From positions 62,001 to 126,000 of the forward strand of contig NZ_JACWZZ010000004.1 of NCBI RefSeq assembly GCF_014698995.1: DNA of 64,000 nucleotides, in the 5' to 3' direction. This DNA comes from Hymenobacter duratus (GTDB taxonomy: Bacteria > Bacteroidota > Bacteroidia > Cytophagales > Hymenobacteraceae). The position numbers and the translations under genes are program-made. Below are positions 63,801 through 64,000 of the stretch, one piece after another; the first letter of the stretch is position 1; every line of letters starts with the position of its first letter. The notes under the pieces are model-generated. The model was not told where the DNA came from. It was given only the letters and a program-made list of their open reading frames with translations, and did no database searches.

Positions 63801-64000
63801 AACGGGCACACCTGCCGTCGTCACAACCTGCTCAATCAGAACGTCGTCGCCATCTTTCACTCCGTTGTTGTTCAGGTCAACGAGGATATTGACGCTGCCG
63901 GTTTCACTGCTGACAGTGGTGAAAGCGGCCGAGCCCCGGCTGAGGATAGAGTTGCAGAACGACTGGTAGGTCCGGGCGAACGTTGGTACAGGGGCACTGG
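60879..64000 (-). CDS. Large secreted TSP3-repeat protein with T9SS sorting domain (5' end outside window)
   Basis: At least 1,040 residues are visible and the frame is open to the window edge, so the N-terminus is missing. The first part (NNNGVKDGDDVLIEQ and FPIFDAEGNPDGFRVQNI) resembles a GEVED-like domain. A long central part has about two dozen acidic calcium-binding repeats of the DxDxDGxxD type (DTDSDGDGLPDAIEANN, DLDSDNDGILDIREGQST). The last 250 residues contain a fibronectin-like segment (ELISFQAKAAGRDALVTWAT) and the type A sorting domain ending YLVRVSGQGQNYLVKLLKN. It should be a calcium-stabilised cell-surface or matrix protein. Confidence 0.9.
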   Translation of the reverse strand, partial: SAPVPTFARTYQSFCNSILSRGSAAFTTVSSETGSVNILVDLNNNGVKDGDDVLIEQVVTTAGVPVTSSWNGLNASNAAVATGATVRLSFTSTGAAVNFPIFDAEGNPDGFRVQNIRPSSGGDAYYDRLYWDDTNLTANSTTNFPASPAAPDNSNQRLDGVISDNGVHRWGDATNQAGNAYMVNTWTYGFISAASEQVYSYNYNCDFDGDGVDDAVDVDDDNDGIKDVDESYGVNPQTYTLNGVVKTDGTGVPIYLDGGYVTPQGRGAWRDTNADGMNDYFDIDQDGIPNHLDTDSDGDGLPDAIEANNGKPVANYDPRTGRITGAVSNSAGARGMPQNAQTSSNSGISIFANLDHDGDGVLDIMDRDSDNDGIADLFEVQSSITAPAGRAAAGNGLAFRAPLGADADGDGIDNRFDPDFSGSTALLYAWNSSTNSLTNPGAIATLPDYIDMDADNDGLPDGIERWGGLVPSDSDIQGRILAAIITAGDANRDGILDNRPLQPGAGNDAFRDSDADGMPDYRDLDADNDGIPDQLEASRGVLLPNATYNGNYPAAYASANDSDADGIVNAVDPDSGAGYTSMFLINLDGDALPNYLDLDSDNDGISDMREANSGSLFNSQSDQEGRIYFVAGSANDSDGDGQHNDADPDTTPAFGGPSLDTDGDGRPDYQDLDSDNDGILDIREGQSTAGYRAVSGNDADGDGIDDSFDASGGGVVVPYDAHYDVTGVVDYIDANADDDRFPDWVEGFDDNHNGQSVDDYRSRAAAWTTANPARAGYYTLSGIGATQAPLWMLDADKDGVPNFLDSSDNNGWFHDDNRNGLVDLYDPAYGGSPSSLPKRVATQSDADFRLLTVVTPLPVELISFQAKAAGRDALVTWATASEKDNAHFLVERSADASTFVVAGTVEGKGTTSRRSDYSFTDKNVGASAGTRYYRLRQVDQDGKESVSEVRVVSFDGKATVAAISVYPSPTVDNATLDLLALPAATYAVEIMAADGRLMTRFEAQGGREVALPVAGYAKGTYLVRVSGQGQNYLVKLLKN

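Noticed and set aside
60879..64000. Acidic repeats considered as cadherin or hemolysin-type (RTX) repeats
   Set aside because: The DxDxDGxxD spacing with Pro and Asp after DG fits TSP3 repeats, not the GGxGxDxxx RTX nonapeptide.

Overview
The window reads as chromosomal DNA of a GC-rich member of the Bacteroidota, most likely Hymenobacter or a close relative. This rests on: two secreted proteins with type IX secretion C-terminal sorting domains (39174-41387 and 60879-64000); promoter elements of the Bacteroidota TAnnTTTG type (for example 19785-19792, 28588-28595, 42253-42260); few clear Shine-Dalgarno sites; and many one- or two-gene units ending in strong hairpins. No rRNA, tRNA, CRISPR array, prophage or classical IS transposase was seen. 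The assignment is inference from content, not from a search.

Layout. 0.4-6.3 kb: stress-type flavin-fold protein, ACP phosphodiesterase, a zinc-ribbon orphan, two aldo/keto reductases flanking an AraC regulator, and a SlyD-like chaperone. 6.7-16.7 kb: ArnT-like glycosyltransferase, SF1 helicase, membrane orphan, alpha/beta hydrolase, a set of small minus-strand genes (cupin, VOC, decayed AraC, DUF1810, Imm51-like, DUF2007, coiled-coil membrane protein), and a small lipoprotein. 16.7-24.9 kb: RND/MMPL exporter, Cys-rich secreted peptide, secreted esterase, solitary HsdR-N nuclease-like protein, TIGR03643 protein plus a photolyase-related protein of unusual domain order, and thymidylate synthase. 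24.9-38.9 kb: TonB-like protein, aminotransferase IV, DprA, MerR regulator, AlaS, DUF885 peptidase, DUF5995, GatB, TlpA-like thioredoxin, a Pro/Ala-rich protein, and an acyl-CoA thioesterase. 39-50 kb: M43 metalloprotease, protein-isoaspartate methyltransferase, sugar phosphotransferase, GxxExxY protein, riboflavin synthase, P-type ATPase, and 2-hydroxyacid dehydrogenase. 50-64 kb: DUF5996, PAS histidine kinase, DUF547, ArsS-like radical SAM protein, PAP2 phosphatase, HemF, GNAT, a fused E1 alpha/beta dehydrogenase, and a large TSP3-repeat protein running off the right edge.

The genes are mostly housekeeping and do not form one large pathway. The unusual content is in repeats. A 637-bp unit (43796-44432) has 56-bp inverted arms (51/56 identical), carries only a GxxExxY nuclease-like gene, and fits exactly between the stop codon of one gene and the start region of riboflavin synthase. 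An AT-rich element of roughly 105 bp sits in frame inside the E1 dehydrogenase. At least three families of palindromic repeats recur between genes; they are nested at 3212-3450, and at 12467-12613 and 23857-23968 they provide the last codons and stop of the neighbouring gene. A photolyase-like protein has its FAD domain first, and a protein at 37521-38315 has a C-terminus reminiscent of DNA polymerase III psi. These are the best leads; all functional claims are inference.
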